From NCBI GenBank assembly GCA_012934845.2, contig WNNJ02000861.1:172205-236204 (forward strand): a DNA stretch of 64,000 nt, read 5' to 3'. Positions within the stretch are counted from its first letter, which is position 1, and every line of letters starts with the position of its first letter. Shown here piece by piece: positions 1-10,630 of the stretch. The notes under the pieces were generated by a model, which was not told where the DNA came from, ran no database searches, and saw nothing but the letters and a program-made list of their open reading frames with translations. This stretch comes from Pomphorhynchus laevis. Its lineage: Eukaryota > Acanthocephala > Palaeacanthocephala > Echinorhynchida > Pomphorhynchidae. Made by a program: the position numbers and the translations under genes.

Positions 1-415
1 CTAACCTCTGTTAACATCGTCAGTAAATTACCTTATTTGATATTTCTCTAACCTCTGTTAGCATCTTCATTAAAGTACGTTATTTGATATTTTGCTAACT
101 TCTGCTAACGTATTAAGTAAATTACCTTATTTAAAATTTCTCTCTCTCTTTACATCTTCAGTAAATTACCTTATTTAATATTTCTCTAACCTCTGCTTAC
201 TTAATAAGTAAAATACCTTATTTGATATTTCTCTAACCTCTGTTAACTAATAAAGTAAATTACCTAATTTGATATTCCTCTAACCTCTGCTAACGTATTA
301 ACATCGTCTGTAAATTACCTTATTTGATATTTCTATAACCTCTATTAACATCTTCAGTAAATTTCTTTATTTGATATTTCTCTAACCTTTGCTAACTTCT
401 TCAGTTAATTTACCT
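1..415. repeat. Minisatellite, ~47-60 bp unit
   Basis: Seven to nine diverged head-to-tail units carry the shared words CTAACCTCTG, TAACATCTTCAGTAAATTA and CCTTATTTGATATTTCT. Unit length varies because some copies lack or double the middle part. The array starts before the window edge. Two short related units with AAATTACCTTATTTGATA recur at about 17463-17512, so the sequence is not private to this array. Confidence 0.85.
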
Positions 416-1041
416 ATTGGCTTCTTGTATTTTCTTTCTACTTTCATTGAGATGCTATGTAAGTGCACCAGTGTCTGTTCATATTTCACTTAATACTTAT
501 GCTTATCAATACGATGGGATAAACCATGTCGGGTTTGACCTTTCCATTATCACATTCATCACAAGGTATTTAGTATAGGACACAATCTCAATTATATTTG
601 GGTTTTTTCTTAGAAATATTGTGAAATTCTGGAATTTTACTATTATATTCAATAACGCTATAGTTTTGATCTAACATTGTTTGCCTTAAGATATGATGTC
701 ATTATTGTCCATGTAAGATATCCACAACTCGGAAGACTACGTATTACCTCATCTCTTCTATTATTTAGTGTGAATTTGCACGTACCAGTTTTAAGAGCAA
801 TTTTCCCTGATGATAACATATGTTATCGAAAAATCGAATTTTTAATATAAATTTTGCACGCTCTCCTAATTATACAATATTTAAAAAATTAGTGAACAAT
901 CAATTTGTAATATTATTTATTTATTTGAAAATTGAATTTGTAAGAAACATAATGTAGATACATTAAGGATAAAAATTATCTCTTTTATATTTTATTTAAA
1001 AGAATAATATTTGTAAAGTAAGCACATATTTTCATATTTGT
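416..1041. other. AT-rich non-coding stretch
   Basis: No reading frame longer than about 60 codons and no recognisable motif was seen. It is composed of AT-rich intergenic-type sequence. Confidence 0.6.
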
Positions 1042-1044
1042 AAA

Positions 1045-1052
1045 TTCAAAAT

Positions 1053-1087
<35 letters not shown>

Positions 1088-1097
1088 CAAAATTATT
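1045..1097 (+). mobile_element. Poly(A)-only retro-insertion with target-site duplication
   Basis: A run of 29 A (1057-1085) is flanked on both sides by the same 12-mer, TTCAAAATTATT (1045-1056 and 1086-1097); the match may be up to 15 bp if shared A residues are counted. A short direct repeat bracketing a pure A tract is what target-primed reverse transcription leaves when only the tail of an RNA is copied. No body sequence is present, so the source RNA cannot be named. Slippage inside an existing A tract would not by itself create the flanking repeat. Confidence 0.55.
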
Positions 1098-1179
1098 ATT
1101 ACCAGCGAGCGGTTAATACATAGCAATTCGAATGTATAAGTTAATGGTATGATATAAATATATTTATATTTACCATAAA

Positions 1180-1806
1180 ATATAAATATTTCTGCTTATA
1201 TTTATTTAAATACAAATCTATTGAATCTTTTGAATCTTCAAATGTTATGATCTACATTATCTATCAATAACAATAAAGCAATTGTTAAACGAATTTTATT
1301 TTAATTATATATCTTAAAAATATCTATATTTTTAACCGCTCTAAATGTAATATACACTATTACAGCATAACTACTTCATCTAAATATTAGATTTTAAAAT
1401 TGTTCTGTTGTGTAGAATTATAAAATATTTTATAATTTAAGAACCACATAAACTGGCTCAAGTATAAAGTAAAAACCTTAGCAAAATAGATTAGCAATTC
1501 TATATTCTTCTGCAGGTATAACGTTAAAAATGTCTTTGTAAACTTTGAATTTAAAAGTCAAACCATCAGTTGAAAATAAAATCAATTCCTCATTTCTTTA
1601 AAGGCCAACAACAACAGATAATTTTTTAATTATCTGTTGTTGATTTTTTAATTATCTTTTATTAAGCAGAAATATAAATATTTCTGCTTATATTTATTTA
1701 AATACAAATCTATTGAATCTTTTGAATCTTCAAATGTTATGATCTACATTATCTATCAATAACAATAAAGCAATTGTTAAACGAATTTTATTTTAATTAT
1801 ATATCT
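1180..1806. repeat. 135 bp direct repeat pair, offset 492 bp
   Basis: Positions 1180-1314 and 1672-1806 carry the same 135 bp (from ATATAAATATTTCTGCTTAT to TTTTAATTATATATCT) with essentially no differences by eye. The spacer holds a perfect hairpin. The lack of divergence implies a young local duplication. Part of the spacer (about 1390-1500, words AAGAACCACATAAAC and TTCTGCAGGTATAACG) is also related to about 3080-3150 and 18780-18835. Confidence 0.85.
1609..1642. repeat. Perfect 15 bp hairpin
   Basis: CAACAACAGATAATT is followed by four T and then its exact reverse complement. It lies 30 bp before the second copy of the 135 bp repeat. It could be a cruciform or a mutational hairpin; no gene is near enough to call it a terminator. 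Confidence 0.7.
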
Positions 1807-1898
1807 GTGTAAATATTTAAATTTTATTAATTTATTATTACGGTAATATTATAAAATTATATATCATAGTAATATTTTTTAATCCAAACAAATAATAG

Positions 1899-2204
1899 GA
1901 GAAGTGGAGGATCAAGCAGAAGTAGTGCCTCAAGTAGCAGTAGCCGTTCTGGAACAAGATCTAGCTCTCACCGCAGTGGAAGTATAAGGTCTAGAATCAG
2001 CGGTACGATAACCAGGAGCGGCAATCCTGACAGAAGCGACCAAATAAGCAGCAGTCACGGGACAATTAGCAGAACAGTTAGCAGCAGAGAATCCATAAGT
2101 GGTGGTGGGCCATTGTTAGCAGCTTTACCGCTGATTTCCGCCTCTCGAAATACTATTATAAAAAGCGACTTGCACGAAAATACATTACGGAGAAATCAAA
2201 TAAG
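1899..2204 (+). CDS. Candidate internal exon, Ser/Arg-rich protein
   Basis: A 306 bp frame is open from a splice-acceptor-like AATAATAG (ending 1898) to a strong donor AG|GTAAGA (GT at 2205). It encodes about 101 residues rich in Ser, Arg and Gly (runs such as SSSSSRSGTRSSSHRSGS), then a more hydrophobic stretch near LLAALPLISAS and a basic end. Local composition is clearly more GC-rich than the flanks, and codon phase is 1 nt in, 2 nt out. The outgoing phase matches the incoming phase of the R-family membrane-protein exons at 10168 and 17749, so it could be an upstream exon of such a gene, but no adjoining exon was found within the next 1.5 kb. The function is unknown. The alternative is a chance open low-complexity region. 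Confidence 0.45.
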
Positions 2205-4089
2205 GTAAGAATAAGTAAAATACGTGTGTCATTTTAAACTTAAGTAACTTTGGATCACGATAGTTACAACCGAAATGATTTTATGCATATGTGCGATCTA
2301 CTTCATATGCACATTTTTATGCTCAGATGACGTCATATGTACATGATTTTGTATTATAACAAGAGAGCTTGTCTGAATTTCGGCAATAAAAATGAATTTT
2401 ACTAAGAATAATGCATACTGTTTAACGTACTCTTGTTCGAGCTTTACCTTCTAAATAGCGTGTCTATATAAGTTCTAATGTAAAACAATATTACTTATAT
2501 TTTTAAATCATTTTTCGACGTCAATAATAATTATCACGATAAAATAATTATATTTTTTTACAAATATGAAAAATGTCAAGTTCGACATGAAATCAATTCT
2601 AATCGGAATAAATTTTTTTCAGATTATTTTCCAGCTAACTTTATTGGCCAGACAAAAAGGCGGGAAAAGGCTCCCAGTTTAAATGAAAATTTTATTTCCA
2701 ATTGAATAAAATGAACATTTTCTTTTTAATGACAAAGGGTATTATTCAATTTAATTTTTAGCAATTTATATCGATTCATTTATAGCAATTTATATAAAGC
2801 TATTTTATCATTTTTACTGATTTATATCTATTTATTATTCACGGTATTTCGCCGATTTGCATAATGTTAAATAAGCAAATGTTTGTGATATTGAAAGTTG
2901 TATTTAAATATGAAACATTGATTTAAAAACTACATATTTAATTTAATTGAATAACTTTAATTTAATAAATTACATCTAATTTATAACATCTTATTTTAGC
3001 ATTAGGTAATTATCATTTGGTCATTTTCGTTTGACTGCAAAAACTTTGAGATTACGATGCAGTAAATACAATGTAAAATTTTTCTGTCGTGCAGAATTGA
3101 AAATTGCATTATAATTAAAGAACCACATAAACGAACTCAAGTAAAAAGTCAAAGGCCACTATAATTGTAAATTTAAGATATTGTTTCCACAATTAGTGAA
3201 GTTGACAGTTAACCTAATTTACTCGTTACAGTATAATGACCAAATTATGAGGTAGCTTCATCACGGTGCAACGGACATTGATGACTCCCAATTAATTCCA
3301 CGAGTGTAGTGGTAATGGAAATAGTTATACTCAATTCGACAAAGTCTTCCCTTCTTCTTCCCGATTCACAGTTTGAAGGACTTCAACGTACTAACGAAGG
3401 CATAACTCGGCTCGTTCATAATATCTAAATCATTCATAGAAAGATCAATATACAACCGAATTTCCAGTGAACTCGAGCCCTAGCGAGGCTAGTAGAGGTA
3501 TGCAGGCTTGACCCGCACGTATCCTTTGCCGGGATCACAAAGTCACTTTAACGGAAGTAGACTAATTGTTTTTATTGTATTTTAATTTTAAGTTTATTTG
3601 TAATCATTATTTTAATAATGACAATCTAAATAATTTTATGCACATGTGATATCGGCTGCGTAGTCGCGGAAATAAAGAAGGCAACTACTCAACATTTTGC
3701 TTAATTTTTTTATTATTTTTATAATTATTTATATATTATATGCTGACGAAATCGGCATGGACTTTTATTCGTAAACATCAATCAGTTCATGTTTGTTCAT
3801 TATGCTCTGTTCTACTCTTGATATGTAAACAGTCATATGATCTAACTAAAGTTATGAAAAGTCTACTTTCCTTCTTAAATGGTGAAGTAGACTGTAGTTA
3901 CAATGTAATAATGAAATTTATTCTAAACGCTTGTTCACAAAAGTCGAAATGTAGAAAATGTAATGATTTGTTACGGAATTTTAGCGTTAAGCATACAATG
4001 AGTAGGATATAACTAATTTCTACATAAGCAGACAAGGTTGCAGATGTTTGTGGTTTTTGTAAACTTCGTAAAGGCATTAGATTCCATAA
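2205..4089. other. Intergenic AT-rich DNA
   Basis: No convincing gene was seen. A slightly GC-richer patch at 3230-3560 has no long frame. A 90-codon frame at 3740-4012 has no recognisable motif and is probably chance. Confidence 0.5.
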
Positions 4090-4202
4090 GCCATAAACTT
4101 TTTTTTGATAATTTGAGATAACTATTTAAACTCATTGAAACGGAAGACGCTCGGGGTCACTGTTAAATTATCAAAATCGAAATGGTAGAAAATATATTAA
4201 AT

Positions 4203-4231
4203 TTTCGATTCCTGTTTGGAATCATCATCAG
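4203..4231 (-). ncRNA. Candidate hammerhead-ribozyme core in Penelope terminal repeat
   Basis: On the minus strand CTGATGA is followed after one T by a 6 bp stem (GATTCC, loop AAACA, GGAATC) and then GAAA, the three conserved elements of a hammerhead core. The same arrangement sits in two other copies of the terminal repeat (5408-5436 with a changed first base, and 47286-47314). Penelope-like terminal repeats are reported to carry hammerheads. A bulged T next to stem II and an unclear stem I keep this tentative. Confidence 0.45.
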
Positions 4232-4299
4232 AAATCTGAATATGGTAAAATGTTAAATATATAAAAAGAATAAAAGAAAAACAAAGATGCACATTAGGT

Positions 4300-5345
4300 A
4301 GATCCTCACGTTTTGCTCCCAGATCTACGACTGTATTAACAAACTTTACAAAGAACGATGCTCAATCACGATTTAGAATTAAACGGTAACCATTATTCTC
4401 ATTTAAATTCTTCAACCCAGAGTGACTCTCATATCCCCCTTTCAAATTTTCTTTGGACAAAATAATGACTTCAATATTATCAAAATCAGTTTTGTCCTGT
4501 AATTAATGCGTGCTGAGCCACAGCTGTAGGCAGTAGTGCCTAGGGCTGATCGATGTTCTTTTACTCAGGTTTTTAAAAACCTACCAGTTTGTACTATATA
4601 AAAGAGAACTCAATCAAGGTAGTTAATCCGATAAAAAACTCATTTTATCGCATTGGTCCTTTTTACACTAGCCATCATTCTAATTTATTTAGAAGTGCGT
4701 TCATTGTACATAAGACCAATGGGCAAATTAGACTATATTATAAACTTTCTCGCACTATATTGAACAAGCTTTGGCACCCATCCACACTCAGGTAGTGTCA
4801 AAAAATGAGATAACTTATCAGGACCAACGACCGGAATTGAAGCATGACTATCAACAACCTTCGTTAAAATATCAAAAAGCTTACTATCAGGATATTCCAA
4901 ATCCTTAAAAATACGAATTAGTCTATGAAGCTCACAATTGCGTTTATCATGGGTGCTACACAGTCTAATGGCTCTGAGGCAGAATCCCTTAAAAATTCCT
5001 AATTTTGTACCCACACTGTGGCTACTAGACCAATGTAGATATCAGTCCGTTTCTGTTGGTTTTTGGAACACGTCAGTGGAGAAATTTGATACATTGATCA
5101 ACAAGTCTAAAAAGCTAAGACAGTTATCCTGTGACCAGGTCACATTTAATTTTATACAAGGATGGCGAGCATTTAGAAACTCAATAAACCAGGAAGAACT
5201 GTCTTTACCTTCTGGCCAAATGACAAAATTATCATCTATGTATCTACGCCAGAAGATTGGTTTTATAATATACTCGGTCATTGCAGTTATTTCAAAGTCT
5301 TCTATAAATATATCCGCCTGGCAGCACACCGGGAGGACCTACCTA
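4300..5345 (-). pseudogene. Penelope-like RT plus GIY-YIG endonuclease remnant
   Basis: Reading from 5345 downwards: a fragment like the end of RT motif 4 (ADIFIEDFE), the catalytic core FWRRYIDDNFVIWP, a conserved HPCIKLNV...NCLSFLDLLI block, then KPTETD, and a basic thumb region (GIFKGFCLRAIRLC, ELHRLIRIF). Further downstream, at about 4430-4560, a KEHRSALG block followed by a His-containing segment and DFDNIEVI matches the second half of Penelope GIY-YIG domains. RT copies the element RNA and GIY-YIG nicks the target. The frame is broken in a few places and cannot be functional. The YIDD core and the block order make the family call firm; the subfamily is not assigned. Confidence 0.75.
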
Positions 5346-5520
5346 ACGTAATTTTCGTTTTTCTTTTCTTCTTTTTATATCCTTAACATTTTACCTGTTT
5401 CAGATTTATGATGATTATTCCAAACTAGAATCGAAAATTCAATAAATTTTGTACATCATGCAACGCGTCTTGTCATTTCGATTTTGATGACTATTTAAAC
5501 TATTTGGTGCTTTATTACAT

Positions 5521-6430
5521 AAATCTAAGTATGTGATAAGTTCTTAATCTGTTCATGACTTTATTGATTATAATATCCGAAGCATTTCTTCAAAGTAAAA
5601 AACGTTCTTAAATAGAATAGGCTGAGCATCCTTTTTTAAGTTTATTTCTCATCGATTTGCAATCTTGTATTAAGAATGCGATCGCATCTTCTTTATTGCA
5701 TTCAGATGACCGCGCACTTCTTATAACTAATTCTGATATACACGAAAGTGACGAGGCAAAGTGACTATGCCTTAACTTATGACAGTGGGTAAATTAGACT
5801 CCATTATCAACTTTCTCACCCTATTTTGAACGAGCTACAAACTGAACAAGTCTGTAGAATTGTTTTCGAGAATATTATCGGTCTAATGAGTTTGAAGTTA
5901 AGCTTAATAAAACAAAAGGCATAAAATTCCAAGCGAAAGGTCAATTATTTAAGCTGGATTCTTTCACTTTTCATTTAAAGAATTAAATTGTCAATATTTC
6001 TGTTACCTTAGAGTAACTCTTATTTTGAGATGGATCTTTAACTTCCATATCACGAATATCATCGTTAAAATTGCCTCCACAATTCAAAGACTGCCATAAT
6101 TCAGAAGTGTATGCTTTGATTCGTAACTTAAGTATTTTTGTATAATACCAGATAGTAGAATCATCTATGATCTTTCAGTAATCTACCAGGTTTTACTATA
6201 ACTAATTTCCACATAATAAACTTTATATAGTGGAATTATCTAAAGTCGAATTTTTATTATCAAAAAAGTATCTTGCACACTAGCTCTAATTGTTAGAACA
6301 CCTCTCTTTTTTAAAATTAAGAATCGGTTTTCTCTACCAGTAACTTTTGATTCCGTACAGCATTTCAAAAATTAGCACCAAAATCTCGTTTAATCAACTG
6401 CAAGCATCTTAGCTCTCACTATATCCTTTC
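5521..6430. other. Non-coding stretch with short repeat scraps
   Basis: No gene is seen. It contains the short Penelope scrap at 5784-5835 and a 40 bp piece at 5745-5790 (GAAAGTGACGAGGCAAAGTG) that is shared with the family E copy near 26960-27000. Confidence 0.5.
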
Positions 6431-6439
6431 AATACCTGT

Positions 6440-7170
6440 AGAATGGATTATCTAATGATAAGAAATCGTTGGTATTGCACTTTTCCCTACATAGCTATCA
6501 TCACAAATTTCGTGTTAATCCATTAGTATGTCATTAGCGTGACTCTAACTGCAAATGCAGATATTGCGGAGAAGACTGCGATGATCTGATGCACGCCCAA
6601 AGTTACAACATATTGCTCAATATGACTTCGAAGCAACTAGACTTAATGAGTTTTTTGTCTCGAAGACACATTTTTACGTGTTAATTTGGTGTATCCTGTA
6701 CAGCGGATTATTTCCATCGCTGGTAGCTTAGCGGGATTGTAAGATAAAACTCATGTAATTATTTATGGCTCGATTATAAATAATCATTCCCGAAGTTTAT
6801 TATAATTATTACGATCACATAATTAATAATAAATATTATAACAATCGAATTAAGATGGCATAGAGATATCTCTAGGCACATAGATCTTGGCCGTAACAAG
6901 ACGTTGTGGCTACCTTGAAACGCGAAATTGCACTGTCATTAGTCAAGAAATAGTCAATTTGCCTCGCCACTTTCGTTTCTATTTTTTGATTAGACCTAAA
7001 GGACAAAATAGAAACTAGTGCAGTGTATTTATGCGCTTTATTATAGTAGTTGAAAAGTTAGAGTAGTTCAATTTTATGTAATTAACATTTGAAATGTACA
7101 GTAGTCATTCTCTTTGCACGGTAGACAATAATGCCAACTACCAATAAACCGATACGGCTTTCCTCCTGGT
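6440..7170 (+). mobile_element. LINE family E, 3' end (copy 1)
   Basis: The region from about 6570 to 7170 is repeated in inverted orientation at 26780-27370 with long blocks of identity (for example GCGGATTATTTCCATCGCTG). At about 6545-6600 the + strand reads CKCRYCGEDCDDLMH, a Cys/His cluster like the zinc motif at the C-terminus of many R1/Jockey/I-type LINE ORF2 proteins. The following ~550 bp is non-coding, which fits a 3' UTR. The copy is decayed and its clade is not assigned. Confidence 0.55.
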
Positions 7171-7554
7171 AACCGGCTCCATTTGCAGCATCTACTTTTG
7201 ATAATATTTTAGCTTCATGATTCAATGCAAAATAAAAATTATTTATTGAAAAACAAAATAAAAACAGATATTTTATATGTGATGAAATATCACATATATG
7301 AATTTCTGATATACAATCACATAAGTTATGGAGTTGGATAAATCATCACATGAAAATTGTGAACAACAATATATTGTAGAGTCAGCACGATGCCTAAGAT
7401 TGAGCTGAACAATAACAGGAGTTAGAAAATCTGAGATACTACAAAGTTAATAAATTTTTCAAAATGAAAAAGAACTCAATGATAAAATATATTTGAATTC
7501 TTAATTATATAATTTCTGCAATTATTTTCTACTGAACTTGATAAGTAACAACAG

Positions 7555-7826
7555 CAATACCAGTGATGAGTCATTAGATAAACGAAATTCAAGGAGACTG
7601 AAGTCACTAAACAGTAGCAGAATTATTGACGACGAAATCGTGAAAACATATTTCGATCTTAGTTACATGTATGCATAAACTGTTTTGTTTTATTGTTACA
7701 TTAAACGTTTAGCGCATTTGTGCTCATCATAACCACTGCAGTTCTCATCCCAATTATCCTAATAGGCACTTTTGTGACTTTCAGCATTTTTATCACAACA
7801 TTGTAGATGCACATGTTGTTGCTTAA
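7555..7826 (+). pseudogene. R-family membrane protein, copy 1, C-terminal exons
   Basis: Exon 7555-7668 follows an AACAACAG acceptor and encodes a polar segment (SDESLDKRNS..., then IIDDEIVKTYFDLSY). A 44 nt intron (7669-7712, GTATGC...TTTAG) leads to an exon coding one hydrophobic helix (AFVLIITTAVLIPIILIG). The exon layout matches copy 4 at 17749-18018 exactly. After the helix the frame meets an early TAG (7804-7806); a one-base shift would place the copy 4-like tail ending HVVA in frame, so this copy is probably a recent pseudogene. The N-terminal exons are not identified. The protein would be a single-pass membrane protein of unknown function. Confidence 0.6.
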
Positions 7827-7863
7827 AAAGAAAATGAACGACTTACTATCATTTAAATGAAAA

Positions 7864-8082
7864 AAATTAAACTTTATTCTTGTTTGTCTTTAAAACACCA
7901 ACGACACTTATTTTTGAAAGATATGCTACGTAAAGCTACCATAAACAGGTGATGTACCGTGCAATGACGAAGAGGAAAATAGTTGTAGTAATAAATAGAT
8001 TAGAACGTAGTGATCTCATAAATTTGTACCATAAAGCCGTGTGAATTATGTTCGATTGTTATATTGTGATAGAAGACATCAG
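7864..8082 (-). pseudogene. Convergent hydrophobic frame of R unit, copy 1
   Basis: The minus strand reads DVFYHNITI, then a QIYEIT block, then FLFVIARYI. It aligns with the open frame at 18049-18254 and with 21042-21184, but has one frameshift here. A TGTGTAG acceptor-like sequence precedes it at the same place as in the other copies. Confidence 0.45.
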
Positions 8083-8165
8083 CTACACATAGCATACTAT
8101 TTCTAGCAGCTTAATTAAGTCGTATCGATAAAATAAAATCGATATGTCTAATAATTTGAAAATGG

Positions 8166-9296
8166 GGCAAAGTGCTTCTGAAATATATAAGGCACCATTG
8201 GATTATAAAACAAAAGAATTACGTTCACCTTAGACAACTACAGATAATGTTTCCTGTTCTTGAAAGCTTTAGCTTTGTAACGAATAGGAAGAGCAATAAC
8301 GTATTCTTATTGATTACAAATATTTCAAGTCGATCTATACTAAATTAAAAATAAAAAAATATGAAAACAATTTGAAAATATTCAGTCACTTCAAATCAAT
8401 TGAGTAAATTTCAAATAAGTATAGGGAAATTCTTACGGTTGCTTAGTTTCGGGAAATGAGATTAAATTTAGATACACTCAACCACTCAATTTTCGGAACA
8501 TCTACACAATATTTTTGATATTATTAATTATCATATTCTGATATGAACATTTCGTATACAATGAAAATAATTCAACTCTCCCAATACTAATATATCTGTC
8601 AGAAAAAAAACTAAATTAAATCGTTAATTAGATCGTAAATTTATTTAAATCAATAAATTTTAATCGTACTAAAATGTTTGTACGTGGTTGGTTAACTGCT
8701 CCAACAAAATGAATATTTCGTAATTCTAAATCAGCAATTATAAATCGCATTGTAAGCAATGCTCATCAAATACAGATTTCTTAGAAGATCGAGATAACAT
8801 TTGAATTCATAAACAACATCGAATACTTGTTTAAAGCAGGTATGGTAAAGCTAGGATCAATAGGCAGATTTAGCAATTTTAAAAAATTCGGTCAACCAAT
8901 ATTCAAGTTCTGGCTACTTATGATCATAGGCTAAAATGTTTAAATATTTTAATTAATATGATTAAATTTATTTAACAAGGATGCTGATGATGCATTGGAT
9001 CTTTACAATGATGTACAGTTTAAAAGGGTACGAATTTCACACATTTACGTGCAAGCGAAGAAATGTAGACGTTTAGAATCATTGATCAATAAAGTTTGGC
9101 ATACATTCCATTTAAATTAAACTTTTCGAACATTAAATTCAGATAATATATGCATATTATAAAAATTGTAATGTGGCAATTTCATAAAGGGTCTGGCTAC
9201 TTTTATCTATTCTATTATACTTTGACACAGTTTCATCTTGTACCACTGACTTAACAACAAATTTTAGATTTATTAAGAAATCTATAATCGAATTTA
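8166..9296. other. Non-coding stretch
   Basis: AT-rich, no gene or family recognised. Confidence 0.5.
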
Positions 9297-9440
9297 AAAA
9301 AGTGATAAATGTATTACTTTAATGTTTCATAATATCAGATGACTATTATTGAGATACAGAAAAATATGTCATTTCGGCAACACGAAAAATCCAAATGATT
9401 CACATTCTAACCAGTGAATGTTTTTCTACCAAAAACGTAC
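9297..9440 (+). repeat. Dispersed repeat T, copy 1
   Basis: About 145 bp (TTTCATAATATCAGA...GACTATTATTGAGATACAG) recur at 23330-23475 at roughly 85-90% identity by eye. At both places the repeat lies downstream of R-unit sequence, so it is probably part of the same segmental duplication. Confidence 0.7.
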
Positions 9441-9599
9441 ATATTTGAATAAATGTAGGTAATGGACTTGCAGATTTTGATTTAATAGAACTGCACTGAA
9501 TTGATGTCTCTACATTGTTGCAGTTGCAACGTTTGATCAGCAGTGTGCAGAAGTTGTGTTTGTTCGAAGACAGGTAGCTTCTGTACTAATTGTTCAGCC

Positions 9600-9722
9600 A
9601 AAGATGTACAAATCGGGCCCCGGTCACATCTAACATGGACGGACTTGATCATTACTCTAGTATCTACTCTCAGATACCGATTACTAGTATATTGCCTAGC
9701 TCAACAACTTCTGAATATTCAA
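9600..9722 (+). CDS. Weak candidate exon
   Basis: A pyrimidine-containing acceptor (TGTACTAATTGTTCAG, ending 9599) and a donor-like CAA|GTATGT (GT at 9723) bracket a frame coding about 40 polar residues including MDGLDHYSSIYSQIP and SSTTSEYSS. Base composition is closer to coding than the flanks. It lies 450 bp upstream of the R copy 2 exon, but the phases do not match, so it is not clearly part of that gene. No family is recognised. Confidence 0.25.
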
Positions 9723-10630
9723 GTATGTTTGTATCATTTGCATTGAAGTGCACGGCCGAAAACTGTGATACAACACATAACATATAAACGGATAATCATC
9801 AGACCGACTGCTGTTGTCATGAATGGCTGTTTATTAACTTTAATACATTATTAATTATGCTGATTATGAATTTTCAGTAGAATTTGATTTCAATAGCCTC
9901 ACAAAAGCTTAGAATTTTATCAATACATTTCATGTTTACATTCTAAACATGTAAAATTATCATTTGTATATTTTCTGTAATTGTATCTTTACTTTTTAAC
10001 TTTTACCTAATCAGATGAACCTTTTTTAAAATGCGTACATATACATTATTTAATAATTTCTGCGGTGTAATATAAAAATTTGTGATTTATAAAATAATAA
10101 TCATCGTATTTTGTACTTTTTAAGTTTTACAGCATTTTAAGTAAAATATAGGTAATTTATTCTGTAGAATGTCAGTTGGGCATAGAGACTTGCATCGGAA
10201 TAGGGGTCATTTAAGTGACAATGATAATCATCGTGATGAGTAACAAGACGATTCATTTTTAAACAATCCCTTATCAAATCGTTCCAGAATTATTGAAGAC
10301 AAACTCCAAAAAGCATTTTTCGGTCTTACTAAAACGTATGCATACACTATTTTAATTTATTGTTACCTTAAACGATTAGCACATTTATTTTCATTATAAT
10401 CACGGCAGTTCTCATCCCACAACAACGATTTTATTAAATACATCAATGACCTATAAGTAGCATGCAAAAAAAACAGACAGTCATATCATAGTCAGAAAAA
10501 ACGGCAGCACAATTTCGGTCTTTAACAATTCATGTCTTCTACTTTCTCTTCTATGGCCTCAAATCCACGGGGATCTGAGCCCACCAACCGATCCAACACG
10601 CCGCCTTTCGACTGAACCACCCGGGGTCTT

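Larger units (their letters stand above)
4090..5520 (-). mobile_element. Penelope-like element, decayed, with inverted terminal repeats
   Basis: The minus strand encodes the C-terminal half of a Penelope-type reverse transcriptase followed by remains of its GIY-YIG endonuclease, in the order usual for the family. The ends (about 4150-4310 and 5345-5515) are inverted copies of one another, sharing for example GGAATCATCATCAGAAAT-like and TAAAATGTTAA words. Penelope elements are known for terminal repeats in direct or inverted order. The element is 5' truncated and old, with several breaks. A 50 bp scrap of the same coding region recurs at about 5784-5835. Confidence 0.75.
7320..8165 (+). repeat. 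R unit, copy 1 (tandem segmental duplication)
   Basis: This ~0.85 kb block contains the two membrane-protein exons, their 3' flank and a convergent minus-strand frame. It recurs in whole or part at 10168-17220 (interrupted), 17358-17432 (fragment), 17545-18330 and 20955-21240. It ends in a small conserved hairpin, TATCGAT / ATCGATA, at about 8127-8150. Confidence 0.8.

Noticed and set aside
6717-6745. tRNA gene suggested by the A-box match TAGCTTAGCGGG
   Set aside because: No anticodon stem, B box is poor, and the similarity between the two copies continues well upstream into LINE coding sequence.
9543-9746. Cys-rich frame reading CRSCVCSKTGSFCTNC
   Set aside because: A stop lies just upstream, there is no conserved continuation, and the same bases fit a different exon frame; the Cys pattern alone is too weak for a call.
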